Origin: Mycolicibacterium mageritense
GTDB lineage: Bacteria > Actinomycetota > Actinomycetes > Mycobacteriales > Mycobacteriaceae
Assembly: GCF_010727475.1 (NCBI RefSeq)
Contig: NZ_AP022567.1
Coordinates: 6,014,001 to 6,078,000 of the forward strand
Direction of reading: 5' to 3'
DNA: 64,000 nt
Shown here piece after piece: positions 53,603 to 61,577 of this stretch. Under the pieces are notes generated by a model. The model had not been told where the DNA came from. It was given only the letters and a program-made list of their open reading frames with translations, and ran no database searches. Numbering within the stretch: the stretch's first letter is position 1; each line of letters starts with the position of its first letter. A program made the translations under genes and the position numbers.

Positions 53603-54202
53603 ATGTCCGAATTCGATACCCGAGGTGGTCGACTGCGGATGCGGCGCAGCCGCGGCGCGGCCAGTGGGATTCTGCTGGTACTGCTGGGGGCATGGGGTGC
53701 GCTGGTCCCGTTCATCGGGCCGTACCTCGACTTCGCGATCACCCCGGACCAGCCGTGGGTGTGGACAGACGCGCGCGGCTGGCTGGAAGTGCTGCCGGGC
53801 GCCGCGACCGTGCTCGGCGGGTTGTTGTTGATCGGCTCAGGCAACCGCGCCACCGCGATGCTGGGTGGCTGGCTCGCCGTGGTGGGCGGGGCCTGGTTCG
53901 TGGTCGGCAGGGCCGTGGCCGGGACGCTCACGATCGGTGACCCGGGCGTGCCGATCGCCGTCACCGACGCCAAGCGGGTCGCGATCGAACTCGTCTACTT
54001 CTCGGGCCTCGGCGCCCTCATCGTGCTGCTGGCGGCGATCGCGCTGGGCCGTTTGTCGGTGCGCAGCGTGCGCGACATGGAGTTCGCCCAGGTCGCACCG
54101 CCGCCGGCGCCGGTCGCCGAGCCCGCGGTCACCGAACCGGTTCCTGCCCGGCATAGAGGGTGGGGCGGCCTGTTCGGCCGTCGCCACACCCCGGCGCACT
54201 AG
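53603..54202 (+). CDS. Four-helix membrane protein of unknown function
   Basis: 199 residues from ATG 53603 with AAAGGAGG upstream. Helices are at about 20-42, 60-78, 84-105 and 132-153. The extracellular loop contains YLDFAITPDQPWVWTDARGW. The C-terminal tail (165-199) is Pro-rich then basic. Family not recognised. It overlaps the convergent gabT stop by 4 nt. Confidence 0.75.
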   Translation: MSEFDTRGGRLRMRRSRGAASGILLVLLGAWGALVPFIGPYLDFAITPDQPWVWTDARGWLEVLPGAATVLGGLLLIGSGNRATAMLGGWLAVVGGAWFVVGRAVAGTLTIGDPGVPIAVTDAKRVAIELVYFSGLGALIVLLAAIALGRLSVRSVRDMEFAQVAPPPAPVAEPAVTEPVPARHRGWGGLFGRRHTPAH

Positions 54203-55542
54203 AGATCCCGCAGGATCAGCTCCAGCACGTCGAGCCCCTCGATGAGCAGCTCGTCGGTGATGGCCAGCGGAGGCAGGAAGCGCAGCACGTTGCCGTAGGT
54301 GCCGCACGACAGCACGATCACCCCGGCAGCGTGCGCTCCTGCGCACAGGGCCTTCGTCAGGTCGGCGTCCGGATCGGTGGTGCCCGGTTTCACGAGCTCC
54401 ATCGCGATCATCGCGCCGCGACCGCGGACGTCGCCGATCCGGTCGTCCTCGGCCTGCAATCGGCCCAGCCGGTCCTTCATGATGTGCTCGATCTGCTGGG
54501 CGCGGGCCACCAGGCCGTCGGCCTCGATGGTTTCGATGGTGGCCAGGGCCGAGGCGCACGACAGCGGATTGCCGCCGTAGGTGCCGCCGAGGCCAGACAC
54601 GTGCGGTGAGTCCATGATCTCGGCGCGGCCCGTGACCGCCGAGAGCGGCAGGCCGTCGGCGATGCCCTTCGCGGTGACGATCAGATCGGGGTCTATGCCC
54701 TCGTGTTCACACGCGAACATCGCGCCGGTGCGAGCGAAACCGGTCTGCACCTCGTCGGCGATGAACACCACGTCGTTCGCGCGGCACCACTCCAGCAATG
54801 CGGGCAGGAATCCGTCGGCCGGGACGATGAACCCGCCTTCGCCCTGGATCGGTTCGATGATGACCGCGGCCAGATTGTCGGCGCCGATCTGCTTGTCGAT
54901 CACATTGATGGCGCGCTTGGCGGCCAGTTCGCCGTCGGTGGCCATTTCCTTACCGAACTCGGCGTCGCGGAACGGATAGGACAGGGGAGCGCGGTAGATC
55001 TCGGGGGCGAACGGGCCGAAGCCGTGCTTGTACGGCATGACCTTGGCGGTCAGGGCCATGGTCAGGTTGGTGCGGCCGTGGTAGGCGTGGTCGAACGCCA
55101 CGACAGCGGGTTTGTGGGTATACGAGCGGGCGATCTTGATCGCGTTCTCGACGGCCTCGGAGCCGGAGTTGAAGAGTGCCGACCGCTTCTCGCCGGCAAC
55201 CGGCGTCAGGCGGTTGAGCTGTTCGCAGACCGCGACGTACCCCTCGTACGGCGTCACCATGAAGCACGTGTGCGTGAATTCGCCGACCTGGGTGCGGACC
55301 GCGTCGACGACGCGCGGCGACGAGTTGCCGATGGTCGTGACGGCAATGCCCGAGCCGAGGTCGATCAAGCGGTTGCCGTCGACATCCTCGACGATTCCGC
55401 CGCCGGCTTTCGCGGCGTACACCGGCATGGTGGTTCCGACGCCACGGGCCACGGCCGCCGATTTCCGCTCGATCAGGGCCGCGGACTTCGGGCCAGGGAT
55501 GACGGTCGCGAGATGACGGCTCTGCTCGGGGTGACTCAACAC
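54199..55542 (-). CDS. gabT: 4-aminobutyrate aminotransferase
   Basis: 447 residues from GTG 55542; AGGAG is 3 nt from the GTG and 6 nt from the next codon TTG, so TTG 55539 may be the real start. The class III aminotransferase features are NSGSEAVENAIKIAR, DHAYHGRTN, ADEVQTGFARTG and the PLP Lys in TAKGIADGLPLSAV (about 285). It converts GABA and 2-oxoglutarate to succinic semialdehyde and glutamate. Same position as Rv2589. Confidence 0.93.
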   Translation of the reverse strand: MLSHPEQSRHLATVIPGPKSAALIERKSAAVARGVGTTMPVYAAKAGGGIVEDVDGNRLIDLGSGIAVTTIGNSSPRVVDAVRTQVGEFTHTCFMVTPYEGYVAVCEQLNRLTPVAGEKRSALFNSGSEAVENAIKIARSYTHKPAVVAFDHAYHGRTNLTMALTAKVMPYKHGFGPFAPEIYRAPLSYPFRDAEFGKEMATDGELAAKRAINVIDKQIGADNLAAVIIEPIQGEGGFIVPADGFLPALLEWCRANDVVFIADEVQTGFARTGAMFACEHEGIDPDLIVTAKGIADGLPLSAVTGRAEIMDSPHVSGLGGTYGGNPLSCASALATIETIEADGLVARAQQIEHIMKDRLGRLQAEDDRIGDVRGRGAMIAMELVKPGTTDPDADLTKALCAGAHAAGVIVLSCGTYGNVLRFLPPLAITDELLIEGLDVLELILRDL

Positions 55543-55805
55543 TGACTCCTGGGAACGGACGTGGGTGCACAGATGAACGCAGCACCGAGCGTAGTCGCCC
55601 CGTCCGGACCGGGATTCGGTTTTGGCAGCGTCGGCCCGACGCCCGCTCAGCGCCAAATTTAGCCCCGCTAACTGCTGCGTTGGGTGACCGGGCCCTCGGC
55701 CGCAGGCTGCCGCAATGGCAGACTGGGGGTACCTACGCGGCGCCGATGGCCTGTTCGGTCTGGATGGCGCGACGACACGACTCGATACGAAAGACAGCTG
55801 CTGCC

Positions 55806-56159
55806 ATGGACTTGGTCATCTTCCTGCCCCTACTGATCATCATGGGCGCGTTCATGTTCTTCGCGTCCCGCCGGCAGCGGAAGGCCATGCAGGCCACCAT
55901 TGACCTGCACAACTCGCTGCAGATCGGCGACCGGATCCACACCACCTCGGGCCTGCAGGGCACCATCACGGGCATCACCGACGACAACATCGACCTGGAG
56001 ATCGCTCCGGGCGTCGTCACCACCTGGATGAAGCTGGCCGTGCGGGACCGCATCGAGGCCGACACCGACGACACCGATGACGACACGCCGTCGACGACGG
56101 CCACCGAGCTGACCGAGAGCACCGGAATCACCGATTCCGAGGGCCTCAAGAAAGACTGA
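55806..56159 (+). CDS. yajC: Preprotein translocase accessory subunit YajC
   Basis: 117 residues. One N-terminal membrane helix (LVIFLPLLIIMGAFMFFAS), then RRQRKAMQATIDLHNSLQIGDRIHTTSGLQGTI, typical of YajC, and an acidic Thr-rich tail. It belongs to the SecDF-YajC complex. First gene of yajC-secD-secF. The 263-bp gap to gabT probably holds the promoter; TACCTA near 55730 is a weak candidate. Confidence 0.94.
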   Translation: MDLVIFLPLLIIMGAFMFFASRRQRKAMQATIDLHNSLQIGDRIHTTSGLQGTITGITDDNIDLEIAPGVVTTWMKLAVRDRIEADTDDTDDDTPSTTATELTESTGITDSEGLKKD

Positions 56160-56243
56160 CGGCCGATCACTCAGCTGATTACCAAGGACAAGCACGTACC
56201 CTTTGCGGTGCTGACGAACTGATCTCGAGGAGACCCGAACAAC

Positions 56244-58025
56244 GTGGCATCGTCTTCGGCGCCGGTGCACCCTGCCCGCTACCTGACGCTCTTCCTGGTG
56301 CTGCTTGTCGGCGTCTACCTGCTGGTGTTCCTGACCGGCGACAAGCAGCCCGACCCGAAACTCGGCATCGACCTGCAGGGCGGTACCCGGGTCACGCTGA
56401 CCGCACGCACCCCGGACGGCTCCGCGCCCACCCGCGAAGCGCTCAACCAGGCCCAGCAGATCATCAGTGCCCGCGTCGACGGGCTCGGCGTCTCGGGCTC
56501 TGAGGTCGTCATCGACGGCAACAACCTGGTGATCACCGTGCCCGGGAACGACGGCAGCGAGGCCCGCAACCTCGGGCAGACCGCTCGGCTGTACATCCGG
56601 CCCGTCATCCACGCGATGGCCGCCAAGCCGCGCGCGGAGAACGGCCAGCAGCAGCCGCCCGCCGCGCCGCCGGGAGCTCCGCCTGCCGGACTGCCGGGCG
56701 GCCTTCCCGGCGAGCTGGGACTGCCGGGCGGCGCGCCCGGCGAGGCGCCGGCGGCGCCACCCGCCGAGGCGCCTGCGGTGCCGCCGGCCGAGCAGCCGGC
56801 TCCGCAGCCCCGGCCGTTCCCGCAGGATCCGGCTCCCACGCCCGGCGAGCCGACGCCGGCTCCCGCGCCGGCACCGGCGCCCGCGCCTGCCAAACCGGGT
56901 GATCCGAAAGCCGATCTGGCGCAACGGATTGCCGACGAGAAGCAGTTGCGGCAGAGCACCGACCAGACCGTGCAGATCCTCGCGCTGCAGTTCCAGGCCA
57001 CGCGCTGTGGTGAGGATGACGTGCTCGCGGGCAACGACGATCCGAACCTGCCATTGGTGACGTGTTCGACCGACGGCCAGACCGTCTACCTGCTCAACAA
57101 GTCGATCATGAGCGGCGAAGAGATCAAGAACGCCACGTCGGGCCTGGATTCCCAGCAGGGCCAGTACGTCGTCGACGTCGAGTTCAAGAGTGGCGGCGCC
57201 ACCACGTGGGCGGACTTCACGGCCGCCAACGTCGGCACCCAGACCGCGTTCACCCTGGACTCCCGGGTGGTCAGCGCGCCGGAGATCCGCGAGGCCATCC
57301 CGGGCGGGAACACCCAGATCACCGGCCAGTTCACCGCCGACTCGGCCAAAGAACTGGCCAACGTCCTGAAGTACGGGTCACTGCCGCTGTCCTTCGAATC
57401 CTCTGAGGCGGAAACGGTTTCGGCCACCCTGGGGCTGTCGTCACTGCGGGCCGGCCTGATCGCCGGTGCCATCGGACTGGCTGCGGTGCTGATCTACTCG
57501 CTGCTGTACTACCGCGTGCTCGGACTGCTCGTGGCGCTGTCACTGGTCGCGTCGGGCGCAGCCGTCTTCGCGATCCTCGTGCTGCTGGGCAGATACATCG
57601 GCTACACGCTCGACCTGGCCGGCATCGCGGGTCTGATCATCGGTATAGGCACGACAGCCGACTCGTTCGTGGTGTTCTTCGAACGCATCAAGGACGAGAT
57701 CCGCGAGGGCCGGAGTTTCCGGTCCGCGGTACCGCGCGGTTGGGCGCGGGCCCGCAAGACCATCGTGTCCGGTAACGCGGTCACCTTCCTGGCCGCCGCG
57801 GTGCTCTATTTCCTGGCCGTCGGCCAGGTCAAGGGCTTCGCGTTCACCCTCGGCCTGACCACGATCCTCGACCTCGTCGTGGTGTTCCTGGTGACCTGGC
57901 CGCTGGTGTACCTGGCATCGAAGTCTCCGACCATGGCCAAACCGGCACTCAACGGACTTGGTGCGGTGCAGCAGATCGCGCGGGAACGGCGCGAAGCTGC
58001 ACATGCGACGGCGGGACGGGGATAG
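56244..58025 (+). CDS. secD: Protein translocase subunit SecD
   Basis: 593 residues from GTG 56244 with GAGGAG upstream. Helix 1 at about 12-30, then GIDLQGGTRVTLTA, the large external P1 domain with a Pro/Ala-rich insertion (about 128-222), and a C-terminal five-helix bundle (about 390-570) with GLIIGIGTTADSFVVFFERI, the proton-path segment. It uses the proton gradient to pull exported proteins. Confidence 0.96.
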   Translation: MASSSAPVHPARYLTLFLVLLVGVYLLVFLTGDKQPDPKLGIDLQGGTRVTLTARTPDGSAPTREALNQAQQIISARVDGLGVSGSEVVIDGNNLVITVPGNDGSEARNLGQTARLYIRPVIHAMAAKPRAENGQQQPPAAPPGAPPAGLPGGLPGELGLPGGAPGEAPAAPPAEAPAVPPAEQPAPQPRPFPQDPAPTPGEPTPAPAPAPAPAPAKPGDPKADLAQRIADEKQLRQSTDQTVQILALQFQATRCGEDDVLAGNDDPNLPLVTCSTDGQTVYLLNKSIMSGEEIKNATSGLDSQQGQYVVDVEFKSGGATTWADFTAANVGTQTAFTLDSRVVSAPEIREAIPGGNTQITGQFTADSAKELANVLKYGSLPLSFESSEAETVSATLGLSSLRAGLIAGAIGLAAVLIYSLLYYRVLGLLVALSLVASGAAVFAILVLLGRYIGYTLDLAGIAGLIIGIGTTADSFVVFFERIKDEIREGRSFRSAVPRGWARARKTIVSGNAVTFLAAAVLYFLAVGQVKGFAFTLGLTTILDLVVVFLVTWPLVYLASKSPTMAKPALNGLGAVQQIARERREAAHATAGRG

Positions 58026-58029
58026 GCGA

Positions 58030-59343
58030 ATGGCCGCGAAACACTCAAACGACATCGAATCCACCGCGGAGGAGGCCGAGAGCATCGAGAAGAGCACCGA
58101 TACGGTCGCTTCGGCGCAGGCCCCGCGTCATGGCTTCTTCGTCAGGCTCTACACCGGTACCGGCGCCTTCGAGGTGGTCGGCCGCCGCAAGCTCTGGTAC
58201 ACCGTCAGCGGACTGATGGTCGCCATCGCGATCGTCAGCATGGTGGTGCGCGGATTCACCTTCGGCATCGACTTCGAGGGCGGCACCAAGGTGTCGTTGC
58301 CCGCGGCAGGCGCCGACGGTGTGGTGAGCACGCAGCAGGTCGAAGACGTCTTCAGCAAGACGCTCGGCCGCAGCCCGGAATCGGTGGTCCAGGTCGGCAA
58401 CGGCGCTTCTGCCACGGTCCAGATCCGCTCGGAAACGCTGACCAACGACGACACCGAGAAGCTGCGGACGGCGCTGTTCGACGCGTTCCATCCCAAAGGC
58501 AGTGACGGCCAGCCGAGCAAGCAGGCCATCAGTGATTCCGCGGTCTCCGAGACCTGGGGTGGCCAGATCACCCAGAAGGCGCTGATCGCGCTGGTGGTGT
58601 TCCTCGTGCTGGCGGCCATCTACATCACCGTGCGCTACGAGCGCTACATGGCCATCTCGGCGTTGCTGACGCTCGTGTTCGACCTCGTGGTCACGGCGGG
58701 CATCTACTCACTGGTCGGTTTCGAGGTCACGCCCGCGACCGTCATCGGCCTGCTGACCATCCTGGGCTTCTCGCTCTACGACACGGTCATCGTGTTCGAC
58801 AAGGTCGAGGAGAACACTCACGGGTTCGAACACACGACGCGGCGCACGTTCGCCGAGCAGGCCAACCTCGCCGTCAACCAGACGTTCATGCGGTCGATCA
58901 ACACGAGCCTCATCTCGGTGCTGCCGATCGTCGCGCTGATCGTGGTGGCGGTCTGGCTGCTCGGGGTCGGCACTCTGATGGACCTCGCGCTCGTGCAGCT
59001 CGTCGGCGTGATCGTCGGCACCTATTCGTCGATCTACTTCGCGACCCCGCTGCTGGTATCGCTGCGTGAGCGCACCGACCTGGTGCGCAGGCACACCAAG
59101 CGCGTGCTCAACCGCCGCAATCCGGCCGCAGGCAAGTCGTCCAAGAAGACGGCGGCAAAGCAGGCTGCCGACAAGCCTGACAAGGCCGACGAGGACTCCG
59201 TGGACACCGAGGAAGCCGAAACCGTTTCGGCCGCGGTGTCCAGCCGGCCCGCTCCCGAGAAGCCGGCACCGGGTGCTCGGCCGTCGCGTCCGTCGGCCTC
59301 GAAGACCGGTCGGCCGTCGGGCAAGCGGAACACCCGGCGGTAA
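58030..59343 (+). CDS. secF: Protein translocase subunit SecF
   Basis: 437 residues from ATG 58030, 4 nt after secD. Helix at about 58-78, FGIDFEGGTKVSLPA, the P1-like domain, then five helices with LTILGFSLYDTVIVFDKVEEN. The C-terminal 110 residues are Lys/Pro/Ser-rich, a cytoplasmic tail typical of actinobacteria. Partner of SecD. Confidence 0.95.
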   Translation: MAAKHSNDIESTAEEAESIEKSTDTVASAQAPRHGFFVRLYTGTGAFEVVGRRKLWYTVSGLMVAIAIVSMVVRGFTFGIDFEGGTKVSLPAAGADGVVSTQQVEDVFSKTLGRSPESVVQVGNGASATVQIRSETLTNDDTEKLRTALFDAFHPKGSDGQPSKQAISDSAVSETWGGQITQKALIALVVFLVLAAIYITVRYERYMAISALLTLVFDLVVTAGIYSLVGFEVTPATVIGLLTILGFSLYDTVIVFDKVEENTHGFEHTTRRTFAEQANLAVNQTFMRSINTSLISVLPIVALIVVAVWLLGVGTLMDLALVQLVGVIVGTYSSIYFATPLLVSLRERTDLVRRHTKRVLNRRNPAAGKSSKKTAAKQAADKPDKADEDSVDTEEAETVSAAVSSRPAPEKPAPGARPSRPSASKTGRPSGKRNTRR

Positions 59344-59348
59344 GTCTG

Positions 59349-61016
59349 ATGCCTCAACGGGGGGCCACAGCCCGGATCAAGGCCGCGGCGACCGTCGCGA
59401 CGCTGTCGCTGCTGGCCGGGATCGGGCTTTCCGGCTGCATGGGCGGCTCGGCCGATGAGATCGACTATGCCGTCGACGGCACGCTCAGCACCTACAACAC
59501 CAACACGGTGGCCGGTGCGGCGTCGGCGGGGCCGCAGGCGTTCGCGCGGACGCTGACCGGCTTCACCTACCACGGGCCGGACGGCCAGATCGTCGCCGAC
59601 CACGATTTCGGGGCGGTGTCGGTCGTCGGGCGCGCCCCGCTCGTGCTCGACTACGTGATCAACGACAGCGCGGTGTACTCCGACGGCAAGCCCGTCACGT
59701 GCGACGATCTGGTGCTCACCTGGGCCTCCCAGTCCGGTCGGTATCCCGCGTTCGACGCAGCCAGCCAGGCCGGCTACCGCGACATCGCCACCGTGGACTG
59801 TGCACCCGGGCAGAAGAAGGCCAGGGTTTCGTTCGTCCAGGACCGGGCGTTCATCGATTACGGCCAGTTGTTCTCGGCGACCTCGCTCATGCCCTCGCAC
59901 GTCATCGCCGACGAACTGGGCCTCGGCGACGCCGGGGTCACCAACGCACTGCAGACCGGTGACGCACCCACGGTGGACCGCATCGCGCAGGCCTGGAACA
60001 CCGTCTGGGATCTCAAACCGGACCTGGATCTCAAGCGCTTTCCATCGTCGGGGCCGTATCGGCTCGATTCGGTGTCGGACGGCGGCGTCGTCGTCCTGGT
60101 CGCCAACGAGCAGTGGTGGGGTGGCAAGCCGATCACGGGCAAGGTCGCGGTGTGGCCGCGCGGCGCCGACATCCAGGAGCGGGTGAACGAGGGCTCGTTC
60201 GACGTCGTCGACATCGCGAGCGGATCCTCGGGGCTGCTCAACCTGCCCGACGACTACGTCAGCACCGAAGCCCCGTCGGCCGGCGTCGAGCAGCTGATCT
60301 TCGCGCCCGGCGGACCGCTGGCCGCGACACCCAACCGGCGCGCCGTGGCGCTGTGCACGCCGCGGGACGTGATCGCGCGCAACGCCGAGATGCCGATCGT
60401 CAACTCGCGGTTGAGCCCGGCCGGCGACGATGCCTACAGCGCCGCCGAGGGAGCCGCCGAAGCAGGCCAGTTCGTGGCGGCCAACCCCGACGCCGCGCGT
60501 GCCGCGCTCAACAACCAGCCACTGACGGTCCGGATCGGCTACCAGACCCCGAACGCCCGGCTGGCCGCGACGGTCGGCGCGATCGCGAAAGCGTGTGCGC
60601 CCGCGGGCATCACCGTGCAGGATGCCGGTTCTGAATCGGCCGGGCCGCTCGCACTGCGCAACAACGAGTTCGACGCGCTGCTGGCCAGCACGGGAGGCGC
60701 CGCGGGCAGTGGCTCGTCGGGCTCGTCGGCCATCGACGCCTATGCGCTGCACGTCGGCAACGGCAACAACCTGTCTCGCTACGACAACGAACGTGTCGAC
60801 GGCATCATCGACGCGCTCGCGGTGACCTCCGATCCGAAGGAGGTGGCGCGACTGGTGGGCGAAGGCGCGCCGATCCTGTGGGGCGACATGCCGACGCTGC
60901 CGTTGTACCGGCAACAGCGCACAGTGCTCACGTCGACCAAGATGTACGCCGTGAGCAGCAATCCGACGCGATGGGGAGCCGGCTGGAACATGGACCGCTG
61001 GAAGTTGTCGAAGTGA
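59349..61016 (+). CDS. Family 5 extracellular substrate-binding lipoprotein
   Basis: 555 residues. Signal peptide with lipobox LSGC (Cys about 35), then the family 5 fold (GKPVTCDDLVLTWASQSGRYP; FPSSGPYRLDSVSDGGVVVL). No permease or ATPase is near, so it is an orphan binding protein. Same as M. tuberculosis Rv2585c, between secF and apt. Ligand unknown. Confidence 0.88.
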   Translation: MPQRGATARIKAAATVATLSLLAGIGLSGCMGGSADEIDYAVDGTLSTYNTNTVAGAASAGPQAFARTLTGFTYHGPDGQIVADHDFGAVSVVGRAPLVLDYVINDSAVYSDGKPVTCDDLVLTWASQSGRYPAFDAASQAGYRDIATVDCAPGQKKARVSFVQDRAFIDYGQLFSATSLMPSHVIADELGLGDAGVTNALQTGDAPTVDRIAQAWNTVWDLKPDLDLKRFPSSGPYRLDSVSDGGVVVLVANEQWWGGKPITGKVAVWPRGADIQERVNEGSFDVVDIASGSSGLLNLPDDYVSTEAPSAGVEQLIFAPGGPLAATPNRRAVALCTPRDVIARNAEMPIVNSRLSPAGDDAYSAAEGAAEAGQFVAANPDAARAALNNQPLTVRIGYQTPNARLAATVGAIAKACAPAGITVQDAGSESAGPLALRNNEFDALLASTGGAAGSGSSGSSAIDAYALHVGNGNNLSRYDNERVDGIIDALAVTSDPKEVARLVGEGAPILWGDMPTLPLYRQQRTVLTSTKMYAVSSNPTRWGAGWNMDRWKLSK

Positions 61017-61537
61017 GCGACGTCTCCGCGCTGGTCGCGTCGCTGACCCGGGAAGTGCCGGACTTTCCGGACCCTGGCATCCAGTTCAAGGATCTGACAC
61101 CGCTGCTGGCCGACGCCCACGGGCTCAACGCCGTCACCGATGCGCTCGCGGCCAGTGCCGACGGTGCGGACCTGGTGGCCGGTCTCGACGCACGCGGGTT
61201 CCTGCTCGGTGCCGCGGTCGCCACGCGGCTCGGCACCGGTGTGCTGGCGGTGCGCAAGGGAGGCAAGCTGCCGCCGCCGGTGCACAGCGTGAGCTACCAG
61301 CTCGAGTACGGCACCGCGACGCTGGAGATCCCGGCCGACGGGATTGACATCGCCGGCCGCAACGTTGTGATCATCGACGATGTGCTCGCCACCGGCGGGA
61401 CGCTGGCCGCCGCGGCGCGGCTGCTGCGGGCCGGTGGTGCCACCGTCACCCGCGCGGCGGTCGTGCTCGAATTGACGGCCCTGGGCGGGCGGAATGCGGT
61501 CGCACCGCTGCCGGTTGACAGCCTGCACACCGTGTGA
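61013..61537 (+). CDS. apt: Adenine phosphoribosyltransferase
   Basis: 174 residues from GTG 61013, overlapping the lipoprotein gene by GTGA. PRPP motif NVVIIDDVLATGGTLAAA (about 118-135) and N-terminal VPDFPDPGIQFKDLTPLL are diagnostic. It makes AMP from adenine and PRPP. Short 40-bp gap to relA. Confidence 0.95.
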   Translation: MSDVSALVASLTREVPDFPDPGIQFKDLTPLLADAHGLNAVTDALAASADGADLVAGLDARGFLLGAAVATRLGTGVLAVRKGGKLPPPVHSVSYQLEYGTATLEIPADGIDIAGRNVVIIDDVLATGGTLAAAARLLRAGGATVTRAAVVLELTALGGRNAVAPLPVDSLHTV

Positions 61538-61577
61538 GGGATATCCTCGAAATCTGGCGATGAACGGGAGGTGACAC

